Source of the DNA: Zopfochytrium polystomum
Lineage: Eukaryota > Chytridiomycota > Chytridiomycetes > Chytridiales > Chytridiaceae
DNA length: 39,913 nt
NCBI GenBank assembly: GCA_025765615.1
Contig: JAIVFJ010000449.1
Span: forward strand, 1-39,913
Direction: 5' to 3'
Shown here: piece by piece, positions 28,242-39,435 of the stretch
Position numbering within the stretch: position 1 is the stretch's first letter
Layout of the letters: each line of letters begins with the position of its first letter
The notes under the pieces: generated by a model
The model's input: only the letters and a program-made list of their open reading frames with translations
Databases searched by the model: none
Told to the model about the DNA's origin: nothing
Program-made: the position numbers and the translations under genes

Positions 28242-31200
28242 TCACGCCTCCATCAACGCGACCCCGGCCGCGTACACCTCCGCCATCCTCTGCAGCAGCG
28301 GCTTGCGCCGCTCCAGCCACCGCACCACCTCAAACCCCCAGCTCCCGCGACTGTTCCCTTCCAGCACCGGGCCGGTTTCGCCCCCGCCGCCGCCGCCGCC
28401 GCCAGTCGTCCCCGACCCAGTCACGCTGTTCTGCAAGAACCCGCGCAGCCCGGCCTCGAACCGCTCGACGCACCCGCTGGCGCCCTTGTCCTTGCGCAGC
28501 TTGCAGATCATGACGGTGAACGCGTCGACGCACTGCTCGGCGACGCCGAGGACCTTGAGGAGGCCCGAGTACTCGTACAGCCGCTCGGTGAGTTCGTCGC
28601 GGACAGGCACGCAGGCGGCGAAAGGGTGGAGTGCGGAGCGCGGCGTCGAGTGTCGGCGCTCGACGGACTGGATGGCGACCGTGGCGCTGTCCAGGAGGAG
28701 GAGGGAGGTGAGCCCTTCGAGGGCAAAGTAGAGGAGGATCGCGGGGGTCTGGGGCATTCGGAGGTGGCACGACTGGAGGAGTGTGAACTGGTGCCCCAGG
28801 GTCGTCGAAGCCGCGAGGCTTCGACAGAGGGGGATGGTGTAGTCGGCGTTGAATCGTGGTGCAGTTGGCGGTGGGAGGTACTGTGGTTCTGGGGGAACGT
28901 CGCTTTTGGCCGTTCGGTTGTTGGAGTCGCGGTGCCAAAGCAGAGATTGCCGGTCTTCTTCAAGCCATTCTGCAAGGTCAGCGAGGAACATGGCGATTCG
29001 GCGGTGGTAAAGTACGCATGCGTTTGCCTGAAAGCCCGAGAAAATGGACAAGGGAATCTCGGACCATATTCCAAAGCTCTCCTGCCGTGACAACGTATTT
29101 ATGAGCCAGTTTTCTTGGACGCATAGATTGAAAGGATGAGGGGCCTCTAGTGGAAAAAGCATAAGCGAGGCGTGAAGTGCGTCTTCCTGATGAATCAGCG
29201 ACGGGTCCGGTAGGAGGACTAGATCCCGACGCGACAGGTCCATGGCGTCAACAGTCAGCTCAATGTGTCGAAGCAACGTAGTTCCAAGGTGGTCTTTTGG
29301 GCCGCGCATAGACTCGTATTGCGCAGCAAGCACTGAAGAATCCGAGTTGCTGAAAAATAGGAGATCACTGCAAATAAAGCTGACACACCGAGGTGTCCGA
29401 GGAATTTGAGAGTCTCGACCGCGAATGGCGGACGCCACTGCGAAAAAAAAGATCACAACAAAAAGGACTTTAGAACGTGCATTTGCAAAGCGAAGAGTAG
29501 ACTCACTCCGATCCCAAAAGTAGCAGTTGAACCAAGTGCGCCTGCGACTTTCCTTTTCTAGCCATGATCGATCCTTCAGCCAACCGTCATCTGGATCAAT
29601 GTTCAACTCGAGGAACATTGCCTGGTGCACAAATGGGGGAGATAAGAGATGGCCATAAAATGTTCGATGAAGGAGGCTTTCGTACCATTCGACAAGCCAT
29701 TCCAAGCCATTGCCATCCCGCGACGTCGTTGGCGAACCCTAGCGATAGGCAGAGGTTAGGAAGACACCAGAAAAATGAACGAGGTGGCATACTTACTTAG
29801 TGAGTAAAACGACATCACAAGGAAGGCCTGCACGGCCTCAATGCTGGGAGAATCGACAGCCGTCTGGCTAAGTTCTCGGGCGCGATTTCGGTACCAGTCT
29901 GATGCTTCTGTTGGCATGGACATCATGGTACTGGCATGTGTGCAAATGGCCATTCTAGATTGCAACAATAGGGCAAGCGATATATTTAGTTTCTAACCGA
30001 GAGTGTGGCAGTGAGAGGCTCACCTCAAGAAAGGATCGGCGGACTCAATACGCTTCAAATACGACTCGGTGTGAATGAAGGGTACGATGAAAGGGAGCCG
30101 CAAAAACGATACTGCGAGTGACTTTTCTTCGTTGTCTGGTGCCTCCGGACGACACCACGAGGGAGTAAGAAGTGGTGGTGTTGAGGGTGGAAACGATGAA
30201 ATTGGCGAGGACTGAGGAAAATGCAGAGCAGGCTGTACGGCTTTTCTCACAGGTGGGGTCGAGCCGCCGTATCCGTAACCACATCCGGGGGTTGATGTGT
30301 GAAACTGAAATGCTTTCAACGACTCGGGTGCACTCATCAGCAGCTGGGGGCGAACAGCGGGATTGATTGAAGGGGCAGTTGCGAATTGGATAGCGGGAAG
30401 TCGTGGGAACTGGATTGGGGCGCTGGCGCGAGTACACCGTTGATTGTCGGCGCTGCATGGTTCCGCGACGAGTGCAGCCGATTCAACGAGCGTCGAAGAA
30501 GAAGCGGCGGGTGTAAACGATGGCTTCACGTCGACCTGGCTCACAGTGTTTGATGGCGCCACGAGTGAGTGGACATGGAATTGGGCGCCGTTGCGGTGAG
30601 CGGCGAGTTGCCCTTTGCTCCTATCTGGCGCGGCGCCGCCGTTTGAGTCGTCAGCTCGCGACTTTCTGCCGAGGAATACGCAGGACTTGGCGGCAAGTGG
30701 TCCTCGCTTTGAGCAGTTTCCGCATACAGGACGCGCACCGTCGCACTTGATTTTGCGCGATCGGCACGACTCACAAGACCTTGAATTTGGTTTTGGTTTT
30801 GGTTTCGGTTTCGGTTTCGAACTTGGTTAAAATACTGAACGCAGCCCAACGACTTTCAGTGGCAGCAATCAAAAGAGCGAGAGTTTGAGAAACAGACGAA
30901 GGTGCGGAGTGGAGTAGCGACAGAAAAAAAAAAAGAAAAAAAAAAAAAAAGAAGAAGCATAAACGGGGTTGTCTGTGCGGGGGTTGCGTGCACCGACTTA
31001 CCATCTGGTGGGAACAATCTTCGCACCGCCAACCAAAGCCTCCACCGTCGAAGGGCTTGTATCAATCATGGTAGTCCACCGCAATTCAGTTCGAGCCTCG
31101 GCGCCTTTCGCCGGCGCTTTCGCCTTTGATGCATCCGACTCGGCGACTGGGGTTTGTGGCATTCGGAGCGGCTGGGTTGCTGTCGAAATGTACTTGGACT

Positions 31201-31633
31201 CGTGCGCAGAGTTGAAGTCGAAGACGGACGAGGAAGCAGACTGGAACGCCGAAATCGAGCCGGATTTGGCAGCGAGCGATGTCGAAAGGGCGATGAGGGC
31301 AGAGGAGGTCGGGGACGGCGGCGACTGCGAGGATCCAGAGGAGCGGGGTGTGGAGGAGGATGGGGAGGAGGAGGAAAACGAAGGGGAGAAAGCCGTCGTC
31401 GTGCTCTGGGGAGAAGGTGTCGACAAGGCGGGTGCTTCCGGTGGGTGCTGCCTGGGTGGGTGTATTTCGCCGTGCAGTGCAGCTGCTGTGGTGGTGGTGG
31501 GGGTGGTAGTGCTGCTGCCGCTGCCGCTGCTGCTGGTGCTGCTGCGCTGCTCGCCTTCAGCAGCGAATCCAGGGTCGGTGCCGCCCTTTCCGCTGCTGCG
31601 GCCGCGGATTCCGGGGTGGTTCATCATCATCAT
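28242..31633 (-). CDS. Zn2Cys6 fungal transcription factor
   Basis: Gal4-type nuclear regulator. Six exons: 31002-31633, 30024-30779, 29797-29954, 29686-29738, 29507-29621 and 28242-29437, with every phase consistent, giving about 969 residues. The zinc cluster sits at the exon 1/2 junction: SCESCRSRKIKCDGARPVCG continues NC and a later Cys, with spacing C-x2-C-x6-C-x6-C-x2-C-x10-C. The fungal-specific middle domain follows: FIVPFIHTESYLKRIE, IEAVQAFLVMSFYSL, GWQWLGMACRM, KESRRRTWFNCYFWDR and ASAIRGRDSQIP. The N-terminal 210 residues are Ser/Thr/Pro-rich and start with four Met codons in a row (31624-31633). A poly-Gly stretch lies near the C-terminus. A further 39-bp intron near 29360-29400 is possible because both forms stay in frame. 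Target genes unknown. Confidence 0.88.
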
Positions 31634-31907
31634 TCAAGCCACCCGATGATGGTGATGGTGATGGTGGTCGCTCTGAGCAAAAAAGAGCTTCTTTTTCTCT
31701 TTCCAGCCTCAAAGGAACGTTGCTGATAATCGTTCACCAACAGAAGGGATCCCTTCCACGCTTTATTGGTTTCTTGGGAAGACGGTCCAAACAGTCTAAA
31801 CGCAGGCAACTCCTCCCTCCTCACCCCCGGATGGAGGGTCACCGATCGGCGGCCCATGCATGCACGCACATGCCCTTTAGAGCGAAAAACCTTGCGCCCA
31901 TCAACCC

Positions 31908-32593
31908 TCAAATCTTGGACTTCTTCGGGGCCGGCGGCGGAGGCGGGACAAACTTGGTGTGCGGGCCCTCGGCAACCAGCCTCCCCTTCGACCCGTCCTT
32001 CTCCTTTGCAAACAGCTGCGTGTTTGTGAAAAACACCTGCCGCCCCACTTTGGGCACCGTCACCTCGACAAACAGCGTCTCCCCCGGTTTGGCCGCAGAG
32101 ACAAACGTGACGCCGAGGCTGAGCGACACGCCCGGCAGCGGTTCGCGGTCCTGCGAGACGTCGATCAGAAGCTTGGCGATCGTCGACGCGACGTCGATGA
32201 TCGTGCCCAGGCAGCCGCCGTGGATCGTGCCGCCCGGGTTGACCATCGTGGGAGTCACCTGCACGTTGGGAAAAGCAGTGCGGGAGGTGAGCGATGAAAC
32301 AAATCGGTAGGAAGGGAGCCACTGTACCTGAATCTCCCAAACGAAGCGACCGTCAGCGTGAGCTTGGACAAACTTGAGGCCATGGAAGATGGCGTGATCC
32401 CAGGCGTTGACCTTTTTTTTTGTTGGATTGGGGAATGGAAGTGGCGACAAGTTGAGTGACGATGGCCCAAACGTTTGCCAGTTGTGGCGGAGCCGCTTCC
32501 ATTCCGACTTACGTTGACTGCGATGGTGGACTGCAGCTGAGTGGCGACGGCACGCTGGCGCTCGATGGGGAACGTGTGGTACGAGGGCGCCAT
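31908..32593 (-). CDS. Hotdog-fold thioesterase (4HBT, ACOT13-like), copy 3
   Basis: Paralogue of the gene at 18064-18683, with the same three-exon structure: 32513-32593, 32328-32411 and 31908-32258, phases 0, giving 171 residues. Exon 1 reads MAPSYHTFPIERQRAVATQ, exon 2 ends DGRFVWEIQ, exon 3 has TIHGGCLGTIIDVASTIAK with the HGG motif and the helix Asp, then GVTFVSAAKPGETLFVE. The C-terminus ends in a Pro-rich, Lys-rich tail (PPPPPAPKKSKI) absent from copy 2. No frame breaks. Same strand as the Zn2Cys6 factor, 274 bp upstream of its start. Confidence 0.88.
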
Positions 32594-32993
32594 GGTCGAC
32601 AGTTGGATTCCGTTTTGGATGTACGATATGAGGATTCTCCGCAAAAAAAAAAGCGGGGGTTTGGTGTCAGGGAGCCCACCCTTCTTCTTCGGATTGCTGG
32701 AAACTCCGCGATTTTGGTGAAGACACGTGACCTCCGGATTTTGCGGAACTTGGACTGTCTGAGAGCATCGGCACGGCCAAATGAAACGCCGGAGGCAGTT
32801 ATGACAGCCGCCTCGACAGTATCGCACATCCACCTTGGAGAGCTCCTTTCGCACTTGCTCCAGCCGAAAGTGTATCGTTGTGACTTCACTCAATAAAATA
32901 AATGCTATATTCTGTTGGTTGGGCTCCCCCCCTCTACCCTTCCGGCGGACGCAGCGGACCACCACCTCCGTTTGACAGCACGGGGCTCGGCAC
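32594..32993. other. Intergenic region between thioesterase copy 3 and the Ral gene
   Basis: 400 bp between same-strand genes. One forward frame runs through it but has no recognisable content and overlaps thioesterase exon 1. I see no supported gene. Confidence 0.4.
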
Positions 32994-33665
32994 TCACAGC
33001 AGCAAACAGCAGCCCCCCTTCCCATCGCCGTCATCCTTCCCCGCCCCACCGTTCCCACCCGCCCCACCGCCACCCTCCCTCGCCTCCTTCCTCTCCCTAA
33101 TCCTCGCGACCAGCATCAAAAACGCCTCGTCTACATTCGTCCTCGTCTTCGCCGACGTTTCCAAGTACTCGCACCCCCAGCTCCTCGCCCTCTCCTCGGC
33201 CTCCTTCGCCGGCACCTTCCTCCCGCCGCCCGCCGCCCCGGCCGCCGCGAGGTCGACCTTGTTGCCGACCAGCAGGAACGGCACCCGCTCGTCGTCCAGC
33301 ACGCGGCAGATCTGCTCGCGGAACTCGACAGTGTGCTCGAAGGACTCGCGCTCGACGACGGAGAAGACGCAGAGGAAGCCCTCGCCGGAGCGGTAGTAGT
33401 TGTCGCGGATCGCGGCGTACTCTTCTTGTCCGGCCGTGTCGAGTATGTCGATGAAGCACTCTTGCGGCGCGCTGTCCCTGCCGCCGCCGCTCGCTGGGAC
33501 AGCGCACTTTTTGCGGTACGAGTCGGCTTTGGTCGGGTCGTACTCTTCGATAAAGTCGCCGTACATGAATTGGAGCGTCAGCGCCGATTTGCCGACGGCG
33601 CCCGATCCGACCATGATGATTTTGTGCAGTGGGAGCTCGTGCTTTTGGGGCTGCTTCTTGCCCAT
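32994..33665 (-). CDS. Ral-type Ras-family small GTPase
   Basis: Membrane-attached molecular switch. Single exon, 223 residues. P-loop GSGAVGKS at residues 20-27, switch I with the Ral effector sequence [12 protein letters not shown] (43-53), switch [22 protein letters not shown] (76-95), NKVD at 135-138, ETSAK at 169-173. The switch I sequence and [13 protein letters not shown] match Ral rather than Ras or Rap. The C-terminus is a long Gly-rich hypervariable region ending CLLL, a CaaX box with terminal Leu that predicts geranylgeranylation. A Gly/Ser/Arg-rich insertion between the two switches (about residues 56-68) and another after NKVD lengthen it compared with animal Ral. No frame breaks. 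In animals Ral controls the exocyst; a similar role here is inferred from family only. Confidence 0.9.
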   Translation of the reverse strand: MGKKQPQKHELPLHKIIMVGSGAVGKSALTLQFMYGDFIEEYDPTKADSYRKKCAVPASGGGRDSAPQECFIDILDTAGQEEYAAIRDNYYRSGEGFLCVFSVVERESFEHTVEFREQICRVLDDERVPFLLVGNKVDLAAAGAAGGGRKVPAKEAEERARSWGCEYLETSAKTRTNVDEAFLMLVARIRERKEAREGGGGAGGNGGAGKDDGDGKGGCCLLL

Positions 33666-33925
33666 CTTTGGAGATGGCCGGGCGGGGGGAACTGGATGAA
33701 CTGGCGGGCTGTGTGAATACTCGGCGACCGTGAAGACGATGAGAGGTCTTAAAAATCAACAGACCTTCACTTTTTAGACAATTCAAGCCCGACAAGTTGG
33801 TCACGGCTAAGGGAAGTCATTCCGGTTGTGCAAGTTTGCAATGTATTTTAAAACGAGTGGGAGCCCTTCTACAAATAGAATAGCGGCTCGAACATGCTGG
33901 TGCCAGTGTATCACTTTGAATCAAA
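33666..33925. other. Short spacer between Ral and LYS9
   Basis: 260 bp between the LYS9 stop and the Ral start on the minus strand; must contain the LYS9 3' end and the Ral promoter. No other feature seen. Confidence 0.4.
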
Positions 33926-35438
33926 TCAAGCAATGATCTCATCCACCATTTTGATGCCTTCAGCCTCGAGCTTCTCGAGCAGCGGAGCGACAAGCTCCAT
34001 GTCCATCGGCGCCACAACTCCCTTGCGGGTGATGACACCGTCCAGGATCAGTTGCGTTGCAATACCACACGGAACGCCGACCGTCGTCGCCATGGCAGAG
34101 TCACCATGGGGGACACCAAACCAGAGGCCAGTCGAGGTGCGGATCTCCTTCTTGTTTGTGGCAGGGTATTCAACGTCGAATCGGTGCTGGAGCATGACCA
34201 TGTCGCGCTCGCCAGGAGCGTACATCATCTTGCTCTCGAGGGTGGCGCACAGGGTGTCCAGCATGGTGCCCCGGCGGTGAACGGGAGTCTCGGAGAACAT
34301 GCCGAGCCACTTCATACCGTACAGGACGTTTTCAGCGTTGCTGCCGGATAGCTCGGCTTTCGCCTTGACCGCCGCCTCGAGGTCAGCGTCCGACGCGTTG
34401 GCTGCAGCGCCTGCGGCGGTGATTAGGAGCGAGCGCCAGGTGATGTCCTTGGCTTCCGGCTTGAGCGCTTCGACGGGTGCGTCGTCCAAGAAACCGAGGC
34501 GGACGAGCGCCTCGATGAACCGCGGGAAGCCCTGGTAGCGCAGGGTGCCGCGAATGACGGTCTGGGATTCGGGGATGTTGTAGCGTTCTCCGTAGCCGGT
34601 GGAGTCGCGGTTGGGGTAGCCCTCGAAGGCGAAAGCCGGGTAGATGGGGATGGGCTTGGCAGAGGCCATGAGCTTCGGACCTGGGATCTCCACAACTTTG
34701 CCCCCGTCAATGTACTTGGCGTTGTTTCGAAGAGCGAGAAGCACGCCACGAGAAGACCACGAGAACTTGTAGCCGAGAGGGTTGTTTGAGCATTCTGGGG
34801 CTGGAAGACCGCCGCAGAAGGATGTGAAGGATTTGATCTGAACAGAAAAGCACGTCAGGCGCCGATGTGGTGCGAGCTGATGCACAACGAGACAGCGACA
34901 CTTGCCTGTCCACCCGCTTTGTGCACTTCGTCGATGATTTTGATGGCGTAGAGGTGGTCGATTCCGGGATCCACACCGATCTCGTTAAACACGGTTATGC
35001 CCGCGGCTTTGGCACTGGAAGCGCCGCGTTAGGTTCTGTGATTCATCATCGACGAAACGGGTTCAACTTACGCCTCATCGTATTCAAACATCGCCGGCGA
35101 GACGTAAGAAGTCGTGACGACGTGCTTCTTGTGCTTGACGGCAGCCTTGATAACGCGAGCGTGGTGGGTGTAGGGGATCAGACTGTGGGAGGAACCAATT
35201 AGGCCATGTGGAGGGCACTGAGGAAGCCGTTTTTGACGCACCTGATAACCAGATCGTGCTGCGCGACTGCAGCCTCCAGCTCGGCATCGTTGTTCACGTC
35301 CAGGGCGATGGCTGACGCGTTCGATTTGCCGGCGACCAAGGATTCGACGATCTGCACGCGGCGGGCGGCTGATGGAAGGAGAGTAAAGCGGTTAAGGTTT
35401 GATGAATGGGATGAAGTGCCGACGTCTGAGATGAGGAG

Positions 35439-35482
<44 letters not shown>

Positions 35483-35577
35483 TTACCGACAGTAACGTGA
35501 TTCTCCTGGCGACGCAGGAGGTAGTTGAGGCAAGGTCCTGCCACGTAGCCGGAGCCGAGGAGAAGGATGCGAGGCAT
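33926..35577 (-). CDS. LYS9: Saccharopine dehydrogenase (NADP+, L-glutamate-forming), saccharopine reductase
   Basis: Next-to-last step of fungal lysine synthesis by the alpha-aminoadipate pathway: condenses aminoadipate semialdehyde with glutamate to saccharopine using NADPH, in the cytosol. Five exons: 35487-35577, 35242-35368, 35072-35182, 34906-35014 and 33926-34837, closing to 449 residues, the usual length of Lys9. The N-terminal Rossmann motif is RILLLGSGYVAGP, followed by LVIRLIPYTHHARVIKAAVK, HVVTTSYVSPAMFEYDEAAK, FNEIGVDPGIDHLYAIKIID and SFTSFCGGLPAPE, all hallmarks of the family. The fourth intron begins with GC (CAG/GCAAGT) and ends TTCAG. Intron 1 holds a CA microsatellite. It is divergent from the checkpoint kinase gene, 219 bp between start codons. 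No frame breaks. Confidence 0.95.
35446..35479. repeat. (CA)n microsatellite in LYS9 intron 1
   Basis: CA dinucleotide run close to the 5' splice site of LYS9 intron 1. Confidence 0.8.
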
Positions 35578-35796
35578 TGTGTAGAGAGTGTCGGAGTGGT
35601 TCCTTTCTTTCTTTCTTTCTTCTTTTTTTTTTTTTTTTTTTTTTTGAGGGGGGGTTTTCTCTTTGACGGCCGAGAGATGAGATTTTCTTGTGAAAATAAC
35701 GAAGTTGTAACAATCCTTTGGCCCCGCGGAGCGGGATTCAATCAAGAAGTCGGACCGACCAAGTCAGCGAGCGAGCACACGCAACCTTCGCCACAC
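35578..35796. promoter_or_regulatory. Divergent promoter between LYS9 and the checkpoint kinase
   Basis: 219 bp separate the two start codons. It contains a (TTTC)n/T-rich tract at 35605-35645, just upstream of the LYS9 ATG. I could not identify specific sites. Confidence 0.5.
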
Positions 35797-38423
35797 ATGG
35801 ATGAGCTGGAGACGCAGCCCTGCCAGGCCGACGACGGCGACGAGGACGACTACGCCAACGGCCTGAATCCGCTCGGCGGGCGCCGCGCCGACTTGTGGGG
35901 CCGCCTCGTGCCCATGAACTGCCGCACGGCCTCGTCGTCGTCGGCTGGATCTAGCAACGGCAGCGGCGGCAGCGCAAATTTGTCCAACGGCGGTGGCAGC
36001 GCCACCGAGGTGACCGTCTCCGCCTCGGTACTGGAGCTGGAGCTGGGCCGCAGCGCGTACGTCCTCGGCCGCCGAGACGACTCAGACTTGCAGGTCCTCG
36101 GCAGCTTCGTGTCCAGTCATGTCAGTAGCATTGCCGAGATCGCCTTTCGTTTGTTCGTTCTCTCCCCTCGTTGTGACCGACAGTGAAAGATGAGTAATGA
36201 TGGGCTGATCCTTGCCAGGGCTTAGCATTGTCGCATTTTTCGCGTCGAGAATGGCCATGACGAAACCATCATGATCGAAGATCTCTCATCAAATGGCACG
36301 GTAATTATTCCCACCAGTCGGTTACTTCGCGATCTGATACGCTTAATGTCAGTACGTAGATGGTCGCCCATTGGAGAAAGGTGCAAGCAACTACTGCACC
36401 TCGTCCAGGCAGCTAACTTCAATAACTTTAGGCCAAAAAACTGTCTTGCAGCATGGCATGGAGATCTGTCTCGGCATGCCGCAACGGCGAGGATCCGAAC
36501 CTTGTGAGTGACTTGCACCGTGAACCTATTCCCATCTTACACTTCGCAGACTTCATTTTCCAAGTACCCAAACGAGCGGCAGCCTTTCTGAAGGTTTGAT
36601 ACTGTTCGAGAATTACTTGGATGTCTCGTTAATCTGCCTTTTTGTGCAGCCCTTGTCACCGTTTGAGCAGAAGTATGATGTTCTCCAGGAACTCGGCAGA
36701 GGCAACTTCGCCACTGTAAAGCTGGCGGTAGAGCGAGCTAGTGGAACCAAGTATGCTGTCAAAATCATCGAACGAAGACGGCACATGCTCAATGCGAAAG
36801 TTCTTACGGGATTTTCACGAGAGGTAGGGAATTATACTTTGTCCATTCCCGAGCGCATTCCTCAACCCGATCCCAGGTTGCGATTCTCAAGTCTCTTCAA
36901 CACAAACATATCGTTGCGTTCAAAGATTACTTTGAGGATGGCGAAACCATTTTTCTGGTTCAAGAGCTTGCCTCTGGCGGCGACCTTCTCGAATACGTTG
37001 GAAAAAGAGGAAAGCTGAACGAAGCCGAAGCCAAATCGTTTTTTCTGCAAATGTATGACGTTTTGAAGGTACAAATCTGCCTCTGATCATCAAGGCGATC
37101 TAACTTTGAAATGATCTCCATCGAAGTATTTGCGAGCTCAGTCTATAACCCACAGAGATTTAAAACCGGACAATTATCTATTGTCAGACGACAATCAAAT
37201 AAAACTGGCCGACTTTGGACTCGCCAAAGGCTTTGATAAAGACGTTCTTAGCACTGTCTGTGGTATGGTGCTAGCAAATTGTCGAAAGATTTTTCAATTA
37301 ACCCGCTTCGTTACTCAGGAACACCCGCCTATCTTGGCAAGTGTACTCTTGATATTAGTCCCGACTACGCAACTTACAGAATTCATAATCAGCTCCTGAA
37401 GTAATCAGCCAAACAGGTGCATCATACGATGCGCGAGTCGATCTCTACAGCACGGGCGTCATTCTCTACTTCTCGTGACGGGGAAGATCCCGTTTGATGG
37501 ATCGACGCAAAACGCGATATTCCAGCAGATTATGAAGGGAGCCGTGAATTGGTCCTTCCTGAAGCAGCTGAATATCAGCGACCGATGCATCAACATGATT
37601 TCCCAGCTTCTGCAGGTGGATCCTGACAAGCGCATTACCCTGAGCAACATAGGAACGCATCCGTGGATATCGGGCAACGAGGTGTGTGACTGTGATTTTT
37701 CTTTTGTCGCATGTTTCCGAAGAACCGAAGCAACCCACTTACTGTCGAATAGTGGGCGGCTGTGCTGGAGCCGGTCGGGTCATCCTTGTGTTCGATTTAT
37801 CTTTTCGAAGGCAAAACTACAATCGGTCGGCATCCAGGCAAGTTTTTTGAACTCGACGAGAGAAAAACTTCGATCGCTCACACGGATCGTTTCAAACATT
37901 AGACAATCTTGTGACGATTGGAGACAAACCGTATTTCCGGGTTTCACTGCACCGTTACTTGCAGCGCCGGTAAAAAGCGAGCTGCTCGACCACAGGTTTT
38001 TGTGGCCCCCCAAACAACCTTTGGCTTTGGGGGAAATAAATCCCCTTGGCACGCAAGCAAATGTCTGAAAGCGTCTATGTTGTCCTTCAAACTGCAGTTC
38101 CAACGGCATCTCGATCAACGATGGACGCGTCAAGGGGACCTTCCAGCTCTCGGATGGGTGAGGAAGTCGTCGTTGGCGGACACCAACGTTTTTGTAACAG
38201 CGCCTTTTCGGGCCACTTTTTTTTTTCCCCCTTTGTCAGCGACAAGGTCCTGCTTGCACCAGTGGTGGCGAATTTACCGACACTCGAGTATGTGTTCCGG
38301 AGCCTGAAGAAGCGGAAACGGGTCGATTTTGAAGTGCCGAACAACGAAAAGGTGTGTGCAGTTGACCAATCGCTCTGTCTTGTTTCTTTATCCGCTTGTT
38401 GCTTATTTGTTTTCTTGCCCGCC

Positions 38424-38462
<39 letters not shown>

Positions 38463-38989
38463 ACCCCCACCAAGAAGCGCAAAAAGTCGCAAGACTTTGT
38501 GCTACGACCCCTCGGCGCGCACGTTCTCGAGCGCGACTTCGTGATCGCCGGCGCCATCACGACCATTGGTCGCGCATCAGAGTGCTCCATCGTCCTGCGC
38601 ACCCCTCTGTCAGCGGCCTGCACTGCGTCGTCACCGTCGAGCACTCGGCGAACGGGCCCACCGCGAAACTGACGGACAAGAGGTAAAACGCCAAGTTGGG
38701 AAAATGAACTTTGATTTTTTTGTGGGTGCGGAAGCGGGGCCGGGTGGGAATGGCGGAAGGAGACTTTCACGAAGCGTTGTTATGCGTTTTCCTTTTTTTT
38801 TTTTTTTTTTTGTTTTTCTCATCGTTTTGCTCTTCCTCTCGCTAAAGCTCGAACGGGACGTACCTCAACGAGAACAAGCTGGTAAAGGACACACCGACGG
38901 CGTTGAGCCCGGGCGACACGATTGTGCTGTCGTTGAGCGGGAACGCGTCGCAGCCGATCGGGTTCTTGTTTGTAGACGAAGCCGGGTGA
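35797..38989 (+). CDS. RAD53: Chk2/Rad53-like checkpoint kinase, FHA-kinase-FHA-FHA
   Basis: DNA-damage effector kinase; FHA domains bind phosphothreonine. Sixteen exons can be joined in phase: 35797-36120, 36226-36300, 36353-36380, 36432-36503, 36550-36593, 36650-36823, 36877-37068, 37127-37262, 37319-37336, 37393-37681, 37753-37837, 37903-37969, 38098-38157, 38240-38351, 38475-38682, 38848-38989. FHA1: [26 protein letters not shown]. Kinase: [25 protein letters not shown] (residues about 312-319), [35 protein letters not shown]. After the kinase come [33 protein letters not shown] (FHA2) and [36 protein letters not shown] (FHA3). Exon 9 is an 18-nt microexon followed by a GC-AG intron, and a second GC-AG intron follows exon 11. 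One base is missing near 37472 and one near 38605 (CCCC). A separate FHA gene downstream is the main alternative. Confidence 0.82.
38415..38456. repeat. Poly-A run inside a kinase-gene intron
   Basis: Uninterrupted A run of about 30 bases within the intron 38352-38474. Confidence 0.7.
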
Positions 38990-39435
38990 TTAGGTGGTTG
39001 GAACGTTTCTGAATCCCCTCTCTTTTTTTTTTTCCTTCTCTTTTGAACGGTTTGTTTTTGTTGTTCGATTTTGTTTTTCACCGTAATCCACTGTGGGACA
39101 TTCCTGCTGCACACGAGTTTTTCCTGGTTGGAAACAGGAAATAGACTGCGAAACAACACTGTCAGTGTCTGTCCTCAAATACATCCGACCCCCGGGTAAG
39201 CGTTTGCACATACAAATAATAGCAGCCCCGGCCAGCGGAGACAGGAAATATACAGCTAGAATGGCAAAACCCACACACCCGCACCCCCAAAAAAAGAACC
39301 CTTCCTCCCTCAGCAAAACAGCCCATCAAGTCCCACAACGCACCCCGCGCCCACGCACTCATTCCTCGCAAAAACTCGAAACAAACTTCAGGAGTGACTA
39401 ACCAGAAACCATCCATTTTTTTTACATTCAAACAG
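38990..39435. other. Intergenic region and 5' part of the next gene
   Basis: Contains the 3' end of the kinase gene and probably upstream exon or untranslated sequence of the next one: a CGG/GTAAGC donor-like site lies at about 39193-39199 and could splice to the acceptor at 39435. I found no convincing start codon. Confidence 0.35.

Noticed and set aside
38158..38239. Apparent frameshift in kinase FHA2 after LSDG
   Set aside because: A GT-AG intron (GTGAGG to GTCAG, 82 bp) restores the frame as LSDGDKVLLAP, so no indel is needed.
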